Positions 8,728 through 18,504 of a stretch of DNA of 64,000 nt are shown piece by piece. The position numbers and the translations under genes were made by a program. The stretch spans positions 124,001-188,000 of the forward strand of contig JBHOGO010000002.1 of assembly GCA_043421945.1 (NCBI GenBank), written 5' to 3'. Within the stretch, counting starts at the first letter, position 1; each line of letters starts with the position of its first letter. Source of the stretch: Thaumasiovibrio sp043421945. GTDB taxonomy: Bacteria; Pseudomonadota; Gammaproteobacteria; Enterobacterales; Vibrionaceae. The notes below the pieces were generated by a model. That model ran no database searches, was not told where the DNA came from, and was given only the letters and a program-made list of their open reading frames with translations.

Positions 8728-9501
8728 TTAACGAATCTTCATTTCTCTACGGTACCAATCAGGATCAGTAGAGTACGAAACATCTAGGTTTGCGTTAAAG
8801 CTATCAATATAAGACATTAAATCAACCGCGATTCCGAAGACATTCATATCAATAGCTTCTTCACTCGCACCACTACAATGACTCAAAGTTTCAATCACTT
8901 CTTCGCCTTCTAGCCAGTAGCAGGTATACAGTTGATCGTTCTCATCAAAGACCTTTCGCTTTTCTTTGGTTTTCGTTTCTGCTACCGCAAAAATAGAGTC
9001 ACTAATATCTGGCGCTCGCTCATTCGAGACGGTTACTTGGGTTAACGTAATTGGTCCGATGGATTGCTCTTGCGGCCAGATTCTACGGTACAGTTTCCCA
9101 TTATCTCGCTCGCCTTCATCTCTCACGAGTTCGCTATTTAGCTGATTTGTTTTAAATATACGTTGACCAATATCGCTATCTTTAAACTCAATGTCTGTCA
9201 TACCATTTATCGAGTGTGAACGCGCATCATGGCGAAAGAACTCAAAAAGCTCACTCACACCTTGGTTACTGAAAACACGACGATAAGAAGCTGGACCACA
9301 CTCATAGTGGCGAACAAAACGACCACTGCGAGACTCGTAACCGTTTTCAGTCAAGTTTCCAAAATTAGATGTTTGTTGAAAAACATCAACACGATAACCT
9401 GAAGTATGATCAGTGGCTGAGGAGCAGCGATTTCCGTTCGTAAATTCAATCTGACACGCAGAAAGGAAGAAAATCATTAAAAAGACAAAGATAGTACGCA
9501 T
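8728..9501 (-). CDS. Uncharacterised lipoprotein
   Basis: A 257-residue predicted lipoprotein. The N-terminus MRTIFVFLMIFFLSAC is a lipoprotein signal with lipobox LSAC, so lipidation of Cys16 is expected, followed by QIEF. The residue after Cys is not Asp, which favours the outer membrane by the +2 rule. The mature part is polar with several Cys (for example ECG, CYWLEG, HCSG), suggesting disulfides in the periplasm. I do not recognise the family. It is transcribed just after the second lipoprotein gene (9562-10440) with a 60-base gap, so the two could be co-transcribed. Confidence 0.7.
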   Translation of the reverse strand: MRTIFVFLMIFFLSACQIEFTNGNRCSSATDHTSGYRVDVFQQTSNFGNLTENGYESRSGRFVRHYECGPASYRRVFSNQGVSELFEFFRHDARSHSINGMTDIEFKDSDIGQRIFKTNQLNSELVRDEGERDNGKLYRRIWPQEQSIGPITLTQVTVSNERAPDISDSIFAVAETKTKEKRKVFDENDQLYTCYWLEGEEVIETLSHCSGASEEAIDMNVFGIAVDLMSYIDSFNANLDVSYSTDPDWYRREMKIR

Positions 9502-9561
9502 GGGTCAATCTCTTGAATAAATAGAATCGGTTTAGTTTAACGCGCGACAACAATTAGTTTG

Positions 9562-10440
9562 TCAATTTTGTTTCAACGCTACCTTGATTTTAGAGGCTGT
9601 TTCATCAAAATAGCGTGCTTGGTACTGTGTTAATCGCGCTGGCGTACCCCAACGTTGCTCTTGCGCCACCAGCACATCACCACCAGACAAAACACATACG
9701 CCTTCTACTTGACCATTCGGTAGCGGATGACTAGCGACAACATCAAAATGTTCATCGAGTACCGCAAGATGTGCAGAAAGACTTCCAACTAACGTGGGAT
9801 GATAACCGACGAGCACATATTGGCGAGTGGCATCATGCCAATCAGCCCCTGTGACTAGCCAATTAATTCCCTCTAATTCCGCGATAGGTTTTAACGGCTT
9901 CATCCCATCCAATACATAGACGTGCGAAATAAGACTATTCCAACTTTTGGTAAACATCACCACCCCAAGTTCGGGTTGGTATGCCAACGCTTCAGCATCG
10001 AAATCATGCTGATACGGTCTAGAAGGGACGTAATCGTGGTACTCGAACTTGTGAGTCATGGGAACCACAGGGGAATGGCTAGATTCAGTATTAACGACAT
10101 GCAAATTGAAATGGTCAAAATTCCCTCGATTATTGCCGATATCGCCAATCACGATCCCATCCGGTCCACCAGTGATCGCTTCCCAATCGCGATTACGTGA
10201 AGATATAGCGACTTCTGACAAAACAGTCCCATTTGTCGCCAAAGTGTACAGCGTTGCGCTGTTTCCTGAATCATTAATGGCATAAACACGATCGTCATTA
10301 CACCACAAGCCTGACACTTCATTCAGCTCTGAAGGTAATGCACTCCGTGAGATCTCCTTAATGGCCAAATCTGTCGAAGAAGCACTGCAGCTCCCTAATG
10401 CAAAAAGTGACAGCAAGAAACAGACACGTTGTTTTGACAT
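9562..10440 (-). CDS. Uncharacterised lipoprotein, possible beta-propeller
   Basis: A 292-residue predicted lipoprotein from ATG 10440, chosen because GGGGA lies six bases upstream. A more distal TTG at 10488 is in frame but adds no useful signal. The signal MSKQRVCFLLSLFALGSC ends in a lipobox (LGSC). The mature region has repeated short strand patterns with turns such as INDSGN, RDWEAITG and IGDIGNN, resembling propeller-like proteins of the SdiA-regulated/phytase-like type. No catalytic residues can be named. It is divergent from yejA, so the 130-base gap holds promoters for both. Function unknown. Confidence 0.7.
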   Translation of the reverse strand: MSKQRVCFLLSLFALGSCSASSTDLAIKEISRSALPSELNEVSGLWCNDDRVYAINDSGNSATLYTLATNGTVLSEVAISSRNRDWEAITGGPDGIVIGDIGNNRGNFDHFNLHVVNTESSHSPVVPMTHKFEYHDYVPSRPYQHDFDAEALAYQPELGVVMFTKSWNSLISHVYVLDGMKPLKPIAELEGINWLVTGADWHDATRQYVLVGYHPTLVGSLSAHLAVLDEHFDVVASHPLPNGQVEGVCVLSGGDVLVAQEQRWGTPARLTQYQARYFDETASKIKVALKQN

Positions 10441-10570
10441 CGAATTTCCCCAAAAACTATCAGAATAAATACAACAGCTTACTAGCAAAAAACACCAAAT
10501 TAGTCGTATAGTTAAATGTATGGATCTAAAACAATCGATTAATCGACTTTAAATTAGTCAAGGATAGCCG

Positions 10571-12406
10571 ATGAAGCGTCTAGTCTTCACCACATTGTTC
10601 ATTACAACGTCTCTCTTTTCTTATGCTGAAGATCTCGCACTTCAAGCAACTGAAGATGAACCTAAACAAGTGGTCACCAAACCTGAGCAGACCATTGTAT
10701 CGCACGCCTTATCAATGCATACCATACCGAAGTACGCTATTGATTTCTCCCATTTCGACTACGTTGACCCTAACGCACCGAAAGGAGGAACGATTCGCTT
10801 CGCTTCGATTGGTACCTACGATAACTTTAATCGCTACGCTTCACGTGGTGTCGCTGCTAGCCGAAGTGGAGAGCTCTATGACGCGCTTTATACGTCATCA
10901 CAAGATGAGCTAGGCGTATATTATCCACTCATTGCCACTCAAGCAGAATACAGTGAAACATGGAATTGGGTCGCCGTCGACCTGCACCCTGAGGCCGTTT
11001 TTCATGACGGAAAACCAATTACCGCCGAAGATTTTGTTTTTAGCTTTCAAAAATTCTTCGATGAAGGTGTTCCGCAGTTTAGTAAATACTATGCCGATGT
11101 CACAGTCACAGCAGAAACCACACACCGTGTGATTATCACGCTCGCAGAGCCAGACAAAGAGAAGCTATTCGGTTTACTCAGTTTGCCCGTCCTACCTGCA
11201 CACTTCTGGCATGACAAAGATTTCAGTGAGCCTTTAAACTCCCCACCGGTTGGTAGTGGCGCTTATTATGTCAGTGACTATAAATTAGGCCAACAAGTGA
11301 CTTATTCACGTGTTGATAATTACTGGGCTGAAAACATCCCCGTCAACAAAGGTCATTACAACTTCGACGAGATTATCTACGACTACTATCGTGACAGTAA
11401 TGTTGCCCTAGAGGCCTTCAAAGCGGGTGAATACGATATCCGAACAGAAACTTCAGCAAAAAGCTGGGCGACGTTGTATACCGGCCCTGCCTTTGAGCGT
11501 GGTGAAATCGCGACAGAAACCATCCCCCACTCAGTACCTCAACCGATGTCTGCACTCGTCTTCAATACGCAGCGCAGTCTGTTTAAGGACCCCAAAGTGC
11601 GCGAAGCCCTTGCTTACGCCTTTGATTTTGAGTGGATGAATAAAGCGCTTTTCTACGGGCAGTTCACTCGAAACCGTAGCTACTTTCAAAGTAGTCCATA
11701 CGAAGCTCAAGGTCTCCCATCACAAGCTGAGCTCGCCTACTTAGAGCCAGTAAGAACACAAATTCCTGAACGAGTATTTACTGAGAGTTATCTCCCCCCT
11801 GTTTCACACGGCGATGGTTTAATTCGAGATAATTTACTGCACGCTAAACGCCTTTTGGAAGATGCGGGATGGGTAGTTCGTGACCAAATTCTCGTCAATG
11901 AAGAAACAGGGCAACCATTCACCTTTGAATTAATGATCTACACGCCTGATCAAGAGCGTACCGCTCTCCCATTTCAAGCGAACCTCAAACGCTTAGGGAT
12001 CGATCTCAATATTCGTATGGTCGATAATTCTCAATTCATCAACCGTATGCGCAGCCAAGACTACGACATGATTGACAGAGGCTTTAATGCGAACCGATAC
12101 CCGGATGGCGGTTTAAAGATTGTATGGCACTCAGACTTCATGGACTCATCCTACAATGCGGCCGCGGTGAGTGATCCAGCCATCGATACACTGACTGAAA
12201 TCATTGCTCAATCTCAAGGGGATAGTGAAGCACTAGCAGCGCTAGGCCCCGCGATTGACCGAGTACTTCAATGGAACTTTTTCGTGATACCAAAGTGGCA
12301 TCTCAATGCTTATTGGGTCGCCTATTGGAAAAAGCTTGATAAACCTGAAACGAGACCAGACTACGCATTAGGCGTCGATACCTGGTGGTCAACAGAGATT
12401 CAATAA
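10571..12406 (+). CDS. yejA: YejA, periplasmic peptide-binding protein
   Basis: A 611-residue family 5 solute-binding protein with a signal peptide (cleavage likely after SYA, residue 20). Typical SBP_bac_5 features are visible: DPNAPKGGTIR near 66, WVAVDLHPEAVFHDGKPITAEDFVFSF near 130-160, and a GSGAYYVSDYKLGQ stretch. It delivers peptides to the YejBEF transporter. In enterics this system imports microcin C and other oligopeptides and aids resistance to antimicrobial peptides. It has AAGGA before ATG 10571. It is first in a tight four-gene operon (yejA-yejB-yejE-yejF, gaps of about 10 bases). The length and order match the enteric operon. Confidence 0.93.
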   Translation: MKRLVFTTLFITTSLFSYAEDLALQATEDEPKQVVTKPEQTIVSHALSMHTIPKYAIDFSHFDYVDPNAPKGGTIRFASIGTYDNFNRYASRGVAASRSGELYDALYTSSQDELGVYYPLIATQAEYSETWNWVAVDLHPEAVFHDGKPITAEDFVFSFQKFFDEGVPQFSKYYADVTVTAETTHRVIITLAEPDKEKLFGLLSLPVLPAHFWHDKDFSEPLNSPPVGSGAYYVSDYKLGQQVTYSRVDNYWAENIPVNKGHYNFDEIIYDYYRDSNVALEAFKAGEYDIRTETSAKSWATLYTGPAFERGEIATETIPHSVPQPMSALVFNTQRSLFKDPKVREALAYAFDFEWMNKALFYGQFTRNRSYFQSSPYEAQGLPSQAELAYLEPVRTQIPERVFTESYLPPVSHGDGLIRDNLLHAKRLLEDAGWVVRDQILVNEETGQPFTFELMIYTPDQERTALPFQANLKRLGIDLNIRMVDNSQFINRMRSQDYDMIDRGFNANRYPDGGLKIVWHSDFMDSSYNAAAVSDPAIDTLTEIIAQSQGDSEALAALGPAIDRVLQWNFFVIPKWHLNAYWVAYWKKLDKPETRPDYALGVDTWWSTEIQ

Positions 12407-12415
12407 GGAGCAAGC

Positions 12416-13507
12416 ATGGGCGCTTATATCGTTCGCCGACTATTACTGGTGATACCCACGCTTTGGGCCATTATCACGTTAAATTTTTTCATTATTCAAA
12501 TTGCACCTGGTGGGCCTGTTGACCAGATGATTGCGCAAATGGAAGGCTCTGCTGGCGGCTTCAGTGAGCGTTTCACAGGCTCAACCGGTGAAGCTAACAA
12601 CCAACAACTTGCAGTCAAGGATGAGAACAGCCTTTATCGAGGCTCGCGAGGCTTAGACCCCGAAGTCATTGCTGCGATCGAAAAGCAATTTGGATTCGAC
12701 AAACCGATGCATGTTAGGTATTTCAACATGCTCTGGGATTACGCTCGATTTGATTTTGGCGATAGCCTCTTCCGCGGAAGTAGCGTCGTTGACCTAATCA
12801 AAGACAGGCTGCCGGTTTCGATATCCCTTGGGCTGTGGACTACGCTAATTATCTATTTCGTTTCTGTGCCACTGGGTATTCGAAAAGCCTTAAAGCACAA
12901 CAGTAAATTCGACATTTGGACAAGTGCTGCCGTCATTATCGGCAACGCTATCCCTGGGTTTCTCTTTGCTATTCTTCTCGTCATTCTTTTTGCGGGTGGC
13001 TCCTATGTCAATTGGTTCCCACTGCGTGGTTTAGTTTCCGATGATTGGGAAACCTATTCCACCTTAGGGAAGATTGCAGATTACTTATGGCATATGGTTC
13101 TTCCTGTCTCCGCAATGGTGATAGGCGGATTCGCCTCGTTGACGTTACTGACTAAAAACAGTTTTTTAGACGAGATCCACAAACAGTACGTTAGAACTGC
13201 GATTGCCAAAGGACAAAGCCAACAAAAAGTACTCTATGGGCATGTGTTTCGTAATGCGATGCTCATCATCATCGCAGGGTTCCCTGCGGCCTTTATTGGC
13301 ATTTTCTTTACCGGTTCAATGCTTATTGAGGTCATCTTTTCATTAGATGGCTTAGGCTTACTCGGCTTTGAGGCAACCCTGCAACGAGATTACCCCGTTA
13401 TTTTTGCTAGTCTCTATATTTTCACGCTACTTGGACTTTTACTAAGTATTCTCAGTGATTTAACCTATACCCTTGTCGACCCTAGAATCGACTTTGAACA
13501 GCGCTAG
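12416..13507 (+). CDS. yejB: YejB, peptide ABC transporter permease
   Basis: A 363-residue permease of the DppB/OppB type. The N-terminus MGAYIVRRLLLVIPTLWAI is the characteristic first helix. A large periplasmic loop (about residues 40-120) is typical of YejB. Five further membrane segments follow, and the EAA-type loop lies around VRTAIAKGQSQQKVLYGHVFRNA. It forms the membrane channel with YejE. GGAG stands before the ATG at 12416, nine bases after the yejA stop. Confidence 0.93.
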   Translation: MGAYIVRRLLLVIPTLWAIITLNFFIIQIAPGGPVDQMIAQMEGSAGGFSERFTGSTGEANNQQLAVKDENSLYRGSRGLDPEVIAAIEKQFGFDKPMHVRYFNMLWDYARFDFGDSLFRGSSVVDLIKDRLPVSISLGLWTTLIIYFVSVPLGIRKALKHNSKFDIWTSAAVIIGNAIPGFLFAILLVILFAGGSYVNWFPLRGLVSDDWETYSTLGKIADYLWHMVLPVSAMVIGGFASLTLLTKNSFLDEIHKQYVRTAIAKGQSQQKVLYGHVFRNAMLIIIAGFPAAFIGIFFTGSMLIEVIFSLDGLGLLGFEATLQRDYPVIFASLYIFTLLGLLLSILSDLTYTLVDPRIDFEQR

Positions 13508-13517
13508 GAGAGCCGAC

Positions 13518-14534
13518 ATGACACCTTTACAACAAGAAAGAGTCGCCCGTTTCAAAGCGAATCGACGCGGGTTTTGGTCTTTATGGATTTTTGCTGCTCT
13601 ATTCGGGTTAAGCCTTTTTGCTGAGATTATTGCCAACGATAAGCCGGTGATTGTGCGCTATGACAATGCGTTCTATTTCCCCATCTGGAATACCTATTCA
13701 GAAACGGAATTTGGCGGAGAATTTGAGACCGAAGCGATTTATCGTGACCCATTCGTTGAGGAGCTCATCAACGAAAAAGGTTGGGCAATATGGCCAATCA
13801 TTCGTTATTCGTATCAAACCATTAATTACGCACTACCTGGACCGGCACCTTTCCAGCCAACAGGAGAGAATTGGCTCGGCACTGACGACAAAGGGAGGGA
13901 TGTACTCTCTAGGCTAATTTATGGATTTCGAATATCCGTATTATTCGGCCTTACTTTAAGTGTTTTTTCAAGCGTCATAGGAGTGACGGTTGGTGCTATT
14001 CAGGGGTATTACGGGGGTAAAGTCGACCTTATTGGGCAGCGTTTTATCGAGGTGTGGAGTGGTATGCCCCAGCTCTTTATGCTCATTATCCTCGCGAGTG
14101 TCGTTCAACCTACGTTTTGGTGGCTACTGATCATTACCCTTCTCTTTAGTTGGATGGCATTAGTCGGGCTAGTTCGTGCTGAATTCTTACGTGGCCGAAA
14201 TTTTGCCTATGTCACAGCTGCCAGAGCACTAGGGGTTAATGACCGAACTATTATGCGTCGGCATATTCTTCCCAATGCTTTAGTCGCGACATTAACCTTT
14301 ATGCCATTTATCTTAAGTGGCTCAATCACCACACTCACTTCATTAGACTTTCTCGGCTTTGGTCTTCCCGTAGGATCGCCATCACTAGGAGAGTTGCTCG
14401 CTCAAGGTAAAAACAACCTACAAGCCCCTTGGCTTGGCATATCAGCGTTTTTAGTACTATCCATTATGCTCAGCTTACTGGTTTTTATTGGGGAAGCCGT
14501 TCGCGACGCCCTCGACCCTCGTCGCGGATATTAA
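13518..14534 (+). CDS. yejE: YejE, peptide ABC transporter permease
   Basis: A 338-residue permease of the DppC/OppC type. The start at 13518 is preferred because AGGAG lies seven bases upstream and it follows the yejB stop. An upstream in-frame ATG at 13473 would overlap yejB. An N-terminal helix is followed by a long periplasmic region to about residue 130, including GTDDKGRDVLSRLIYG, a hallmark of the family. Five membrane segments follow, with the EAA loop in AARALGVNDRTIMRRHILPNA. It pairs with YejB in the inner membrane. Confidence 0.93.
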   Translation: MTPLQQERVARFKANRRGFWSLWIFAALFGLSLFAEIIANDKPVIVRYDNAFYFPIWNTYSETEFGGEFETEAIYRDPFVEELINEKGWAIWPIIRYSYQTINYALPGPAPFQPTGENWLGTDDKGRDVLSRLIYGFRISVLFGLTLSVFSSVIGVTVGAIQGYYGGKVDLIGQRFIEVWSGMPQLFMLIILASVVQPTFWWLLIITLLFSWMALVGLVRAEFLRGRNFAYVTAARALGVNDRTIMRRHILPNALVATLTFMPFILSGSITTLTSLDFLGFGLPVGSPSLGELLAQGKNNLQAPWLGISAFLVLSIMLSLLVFIGEAVRDALDPRRGY

Positions 14535-14543
14535 GGAGTAACC

Positions 14544-16130
14544 ATGTCCCATCTATTATCTGTTTCAAACCTCCATGTCGGCTTCAAGAAGGGTGATACA
14601 TTACAAAATGTTGTTCACGGCGTCAGTTTCCACATCGATGCAGGGGAGACTCTTGCACTTGTCGGAGAAAGTGGTTCGGGAAAATCTGTCACGGCAATGT
14701 CGGTCTTACAGCTTCTTCCTAGCCCTCAAGCTCAATACCCACAAGGTTGTATCCGCTTCTCTGGCCGTGATGTCCTCACGATGGGAGAGCGCGAGCTCAG
14801 GCACCTAAGGGGAAATAAAATTGGTGTTATTTTTCAAGAGCCGATGATGAGCTTAAACCCACTACAAACCGTTGAGAAACAATTAGCCGAAGTGCTTGAA
14901 ATCCACCAAGGTATGACAAAACGGGATGCCTATCAGAAAGTCTACAGTTGGCTGCAAAAGGTCGAGCTTCGTGATCCACAAAGTAAAATGAAAGCCTACC
15001 CTCACGAGTTATCAGGGGGAGAGCAACAACGTGTAATGATTGCGATGGCGTTGATCAACGAACCAGAACTACTGATTGCAGATGAACCTACAACGGCACT
15101 TGATGTGACAGTACAAGACCAAATTCTCAAACTCATTAAGCAGCTGCAACAAGAAATCGGCATGGCGATTCTTTTCATCACCCATGACTTCAACGTCGTT
15201 AGGCGTGTTGCTAATCGAATTGCGGTGATGGAACGAGGAAAACTGGTTGAGACAGGTGACGCCTCAACCATATTTGCCATGCCAAAGCATGAATACACAC
15301 AAAGTTTACTTGATGCAGAGCCTGATGGGAAAGCCGTCGGGCAACCTAGCGAGGAGACATTGCTCGCCGTGGATGATTTAAAAGTATGGTTCCCTATTAA
15401 GAAGGGTGTGTTTAAACGCACCGTCGATCATTTTAAAGCCGTCAATGGCGTAAGCTTTGATATTAAACGTGGGGAGACTATTGGTATCGTCGGTGAAAGT
15501 GGGAGTGGCAAGTCAACCACCGCTAACGCTATTCTTCGATTGGTAGAGAGTAATGGGCCAATCACCTTCAATGGTGACCGTATAGACTCACTCGGTCAGA
15601 AAGCCCTACTTCCCTACCGAAGTAAGATACAAGTGGTATTCCAAGACCCATACGGAAGCTTAAGCCCTCGATTATCCGTTTCTCAGATCATTGGTGAAGG
15701 CTTGAGTATTCATACAACGCTCACTAATGAAGAAATTGACGCGAGAATTGTTGAGGTTATGGCTGAAGTTGGTCTCGACCCTCAGTCTCGCCACCGTTAC
15801 CCTAACGAGTTTTCAGGAGGCCAGCGCCAACGTATCGCCATTGCTCGTGCTATTGTCTTGCAACCTGAGCTACTCATTTTAGATGAGCCTACTTCATCGT
15901 TAGATCGATCGGTACAGTATCAAGTTCTCGCCCTACTTAAAACGTTACAAAAAACATATCAATTAAGCTATTTGTTCATTAGCCATGATCTAAAAGTTGT
16001 TAAGTCACTTTGCCATCGCGTTATCGTCATGAAAGATGGCGTAATTGTCGAAAAGGGGGATGTATCTGCAGTGTTCTCTGACGCACAGTCTGACTATACC
16101 CATAAGCTTCTTAAAACGGCATTTGCTTAG
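14544..16130 (+). CDS. yejF: YejF, dual-domain peptide ABC transporter ATPase
   Basis: A 528-residue ATPase carrying both nucleotide-binding domains on one chain, as is usual for YejF. The first Walker A is GESGSGKS at about residues 40-47, with signature LSGGEQQR and Walker B LLIADEP. The second Walker A is GESGSGKS at about 318-325, with signature FSGGQRQR and Walker B LLILDEP. Both sets look intact. It energises YejB/YejE. GGAG precedes ATG 14544. The operon ends here, and a modest hairpin follows at 16157-16177. Confidence 0.94.
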   Translation: MSHLLSVSNLHVGFKKGDTLQNVVHGVSFHIDAGETLALVGESGSGKSVTAMSVLQLLPSPQAQYPQGCIRFSGRDVLTMGERELRHLRGNKIGVIFQEPMMSLNPLQTVEKQLAEVLEIHQGMTKRDAYQKVYSWLQKVELRDPQSKMKAYPHELSGGEQQRVMIAMALINEPELLIADEPTTALDVTVQDQILKLIKQLQQEIGMAILFITHDFNVVRRVANRIAVMERGKLVETGDASTIFAMPKHEYTQSLLDAEPDGKAVGQPSEETLLAVDDLKVWFPIKKGVFKRTVDHFKAVNGVSFDIKRGETIGIVGESGSGKSTTANAILRLVESNGPITFNGDRIDSLGQKALLPYRSKIQVVFQDPYGSLSPRLSVSQIIGEGLSIHTTLTNEEIDARIVEVMAEVGLDPQSRHRYPNEFSGGQRQRIAIARAIVLQPELLILDEPTSSLDRSVQYQVLALLKTLQKTYQLSYLFISHDLKVVKSLCHRVIVMKDGVIVEKGDVSAVFSDAQSDYTHKLLKTAFA

Positions 16131-16156
16131 CGTAAATTGAACACTTATTTGGCGTT

Positions 16157-16177
16157 AGTGGGGCGAGTTGCTCCACT
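16157..16177 (+). terminator. Weak terminator-like hairpin after yejF
   Basis: An 8-bp stem, AGTGGGGC with GCTCCACT (one G-T wobble), and a GAGTT loop. It is followed by CCGTTTAG, which has only a short T-run. It lies between the convergent genes yejF and tag. Confidence 0.45.
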
Positions 16178-16344
16178 CCGTTTAGTCGCCAATTCAAACA
16201 ACCATTGTGGTTCAACGCTCATGTTGAGTCACAAGGGTTAACGAATGATCAGTCCCAATATCATAAGCGTAGTGGCGTTCAGCATTGACTTTAAGGAACC
16301 AGAAAACTGACTTTAATGCTTAACCTTATGCACAGCTTAACCCT

Positions 16345-16923
16345 CTACTTAGCTTTAACTTCTGCATAGCGAAAACAATCTGTTGTGTGGTCATTGACCA
16401 TGCCACTGGCTTGCATATGAGCATAAACAGTGGTTGGACCTAAGAATTTAAATCCGTTTTTTTTCAGATCCTTAGCGATCACTTCAGCCAGTTCAGTCTT
16501 ACTCGGTACGTCACCGAGTACACGACGTTGATTATCAATCGGTTGACCATCGACAAATGCCCAAATATACGCACTAAAGCTGCCAAACTTTTGCTGTATC
16601 TCGATAAACCGTTGTGCATTATTGATTGCGGCTTCGATCTTAGCCCTATGTCGAACAATACTACTATCCAAAAGTAATCGCTCAACGTCTTGATCGTTCA
16701 TCGCGGCAACTTTCGCTATATTAAACTGATGAAAGGCACGGCGGTATCCTTCGCGTTTTTTTAAAATGGTGTACCAGCTTAATCCTGCTTGAGCTGACTC
16801 TAATGTTAGAAATTCGAAGAGAGTTTGGTCATCATAAATAGGGACTCCCCACTCTTCATCATGGTAGGCGACGTAATCTTCTTTCGTTAAATCAAGCCAG
16901 CCACACCGTGTTTTATTCGTCAT
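16345..16923 (-). CDS. tag: DNA-3-methyladenine glycosylase I
   Basis: A 192-residue DNA repair glycosylase that removes 3-methyladenine from alkylated DNA. The start at 16923 was chosen because AGGGG lies eight bases upstream; an upstream in-frame start at 16944 lacks this. The N-terminal RCGW and HDEEWG elements and the C-terminal HTTDCF carry the four residues (two Cys, two His) known to bind structural zinc in Tag. The LTLESAQAGLSWYTIL and FLGPTTVYAHMQA segments are strongly characteristic. It is divergent from the dedA gene, with about 130 bases for both promoters. Confidence 0.95.
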   Translation of the reverse strand: MTNKTRCGWLDLTKEDYVAYHDEEWGVPIYDDQTLFEFLTLESAQAGLSWYTILKKREGYRRAFHQFNIAKVAAMNDQDVERLLLDSSIVRHRAKIEAAINNAQRFIEIQQKFGSFSAYIWAFVDGQPIDNQRRVLGDVPSKTELAEVIAKDLKKNGFKFLGPTTVYAHMQASGMVNDHTTDCFRYAEVKAK

Positions 16924-17056
16924 AAAAATCCCCTTATGCAACATCAGCGAGACACACTTTGTAATCTTTCGTCGATAAACAAAATATCTTTCTCATTGTT
17001 ATTCGTCATTATATTGCTATGTTGATGATACATAACGATTACACTGAGACTACAAC

Positions 17057-17692
17057 ATGTTAGACCTACTTTCTGCTTTATGGCATACCGATTACGAATA
17101 TTTAATTAGCGCGAATCAAATTGGCTTACTGATTATTTGTCTAACTGGCGTACTACTCTTTGAGAATGGTTTTGTCTTTTTACCCCTTCCTGGTGATAGC
17201 CTCGTCATCCTAACGGGTGGTCTTGTCGGCTTAGGGGTGATTGGCCCTGAAGTGAGCTTAGTCTATTTACCTCTAGCTGCTGGTCTTGGTGGCATCTTTG
17301 CTTATGAGCAAGGACGATGGCTCACTGGTACACGTTTCATGACGAGAATAGAAAACGCACTACCCACTGATGTTCTTCCGCGTGCCAAAGTACTGTTTGA
17401 AAAGCATGGCACATTTGCGATGTTTATCGCCCGATTTGTCCCATTTGTTCGCGCACTGACCCCGATGCTGATGGGGGCATCAGCAGTCTCTCGAAAGCGC
17501 TTTGCTATAGTAAGCTTTATTAGCGCTTTCCTTTGGGCTGCGTGCCTCGGTGTCATCGGAGCTTTTTTTGTTAGTACCAATTTATTTACTAACCACGCAG
17601 AACTCGTGACCAAACTGGCTATCGCAGTACCGTTACTCCTATTTATCGGTGCTTTGTCAGCAACTGGTTATCGGTTGATGAACCAACGCTAG
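17057..17692 (+). CDS. DedA-family membrane protein
   Basis: A 211-residue DedA/VTT-domain inner-membrane protein. It has an N-terminal helix, a re-entrant segment with LPLPGDS near residues 48-54, and the conserved FIARFVPFVRALTPMLMGAS motif near 120-140, followed by two C-terminal helices. DedA proteins support membrane homeostasis, and some flip undecaprenyl phosphate or phospholipids. Which lipid this paralogue handles cannot be told. It has a modest GAG ribosome binding element. It ends just before a strong bidirectional terminator shared with queE. Confidence 0.9.
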   Translation: MLDLLSALWHTDYEYLISANQIGLLIICLTGVLLFENGFVFLPLPGDSLVILTGGLVGLGVIGPEVSLVYLPLAAGLGGIFAYEQGRWLTGTRFMTRIENALPTDVLPRAKVLFEKHGTFAMFIARFVPFVRALTPMLMGASAVSRKRFAIVSFISAFLWAACLGVIGAFFVSTNLFTNHAELVTKLAIAVPLLLFIGALSATGYRLMNQR

Positions 17693-17712
17693 CACTTTTG
17701 ACTACTGAAACG

Positions 17713-17753
17713 AAAAAGCCGACACAGCATGTATATGCTAACGTCGGCTTTTT
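17713..17753. terminator. Strong bidirectional terminator between dedA and queE
   Basis: An 11-bp perfect outer stem AAAAAGCCGAC (17713-17723) and GTCGGCTTTTT (17743-17753). Inside it is a second small stem, AGCAT/ATGCT. The U-run occurs on both strands, so it serves both convergent genes. Confidence 0.9.
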
Positions 17754-17805
17754 CATGGAAATTTCAGGCTTAATGCTGTAAAAATTAACACTAAGTAACC
17801 ATCAA

Positions 17806-18504
17806 CTAAACGCCAGTTGCATTACCCCAAAGGTAAACATGAAGTTGAGGTAAAACGTGCACATCAAACCACTGCTTCTCAATAACCTTATCAACCAAAG
17901 CTCGCATCTGTGCAGCTAACTCAGTCTGATTCGGCTCGCCGTCAACATCGGGATTGCAAGCCTGCAAGTAGAGAGGTAACTGCGGATAAAGTGCCTTCAT
18001 TTCTTCTGCCCATAGAAAGTCAGACTCATCGGCAATGACAATTTTCATGGTTTTTTGCGTCGTATCGCCAGCCATCAACAAAGAAGTATCAAACCGAATA
18101 GGGTCAAAGCGCATTTTGGATGAAGGAGGCTTAGGGCTCAACGTAATCGCATCTAGCTCAGCAAACCACTCTGCTGCAACACTCCCTTGGGTTTCCATAG
18201 AGAAGCGATAACCTTTGGCTTTGCCGAGCGCAATCAATGGTGCTAGGTCCTGTGTGGCAGGGTTTCCACCAGATAACGTTATCAATAACGGTTTTCCACC
18301 ACTTAATCTTTCAACTTCAGCAAAAATATCAGCCGCACTCATGTCATTCCAAAGGTGGCGATTCTTTTTGTCAACAGCATGAAGCGTATCGCACCAGCTG
18401 CATCGAAAGTCACAACCAGCGGTTCGAACAAAAACAGTCGGTTCGCCTATCGACGCACCTTCTCCCTGAATCGTCGGGCCAAATATTTCAGATATGGTGA
18501 TCAC
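17806..18504 (-). CDS. queE: 7-carboxy-7-deazaguanine synthase
   Basis: A 232-residue radical SAM enzyme that converts 6-carboxytetrahydropterin to 7-carboxy-7-deazaguanine in queuosine synthesis. The cluster motif CDFRCSWC (CX3CX2C) is near residue 32, and the substrate-binding FGPTIQGEG near 9 is typical. The GTG start at 18504 is chosen because GGAG lies eight bases upstream and the GTG overlaps the queD stop as GTGA. An upstream in-frame TTG at 18522 is less likely. QueD and QueE act in consecutive steps, and the overlap implies coupled translation. The other genes, queC and queF, are not here. Confidence 0.93.
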   Translation of the reverse strand: MITISEIFGPTIQGEGASIGEPTVFVRTAGCDFRCSWCDTLHAVDKKNRHLWNDMSAADIFAEVERLSGGKPLLITLSGGNPATQDLAPLIALGKAKGYRFSMETQGSVAAEWFAELDAITLSPKPPSSKMRFDPIRFDTSLLMAGDTTQKTMKIVIADESDFLWAEEMKALYPQLPLYLQACNPDVDGEPNQTELAAQMRALVDKVIEKQWFDVHVLPQLHVYLWGNATGV

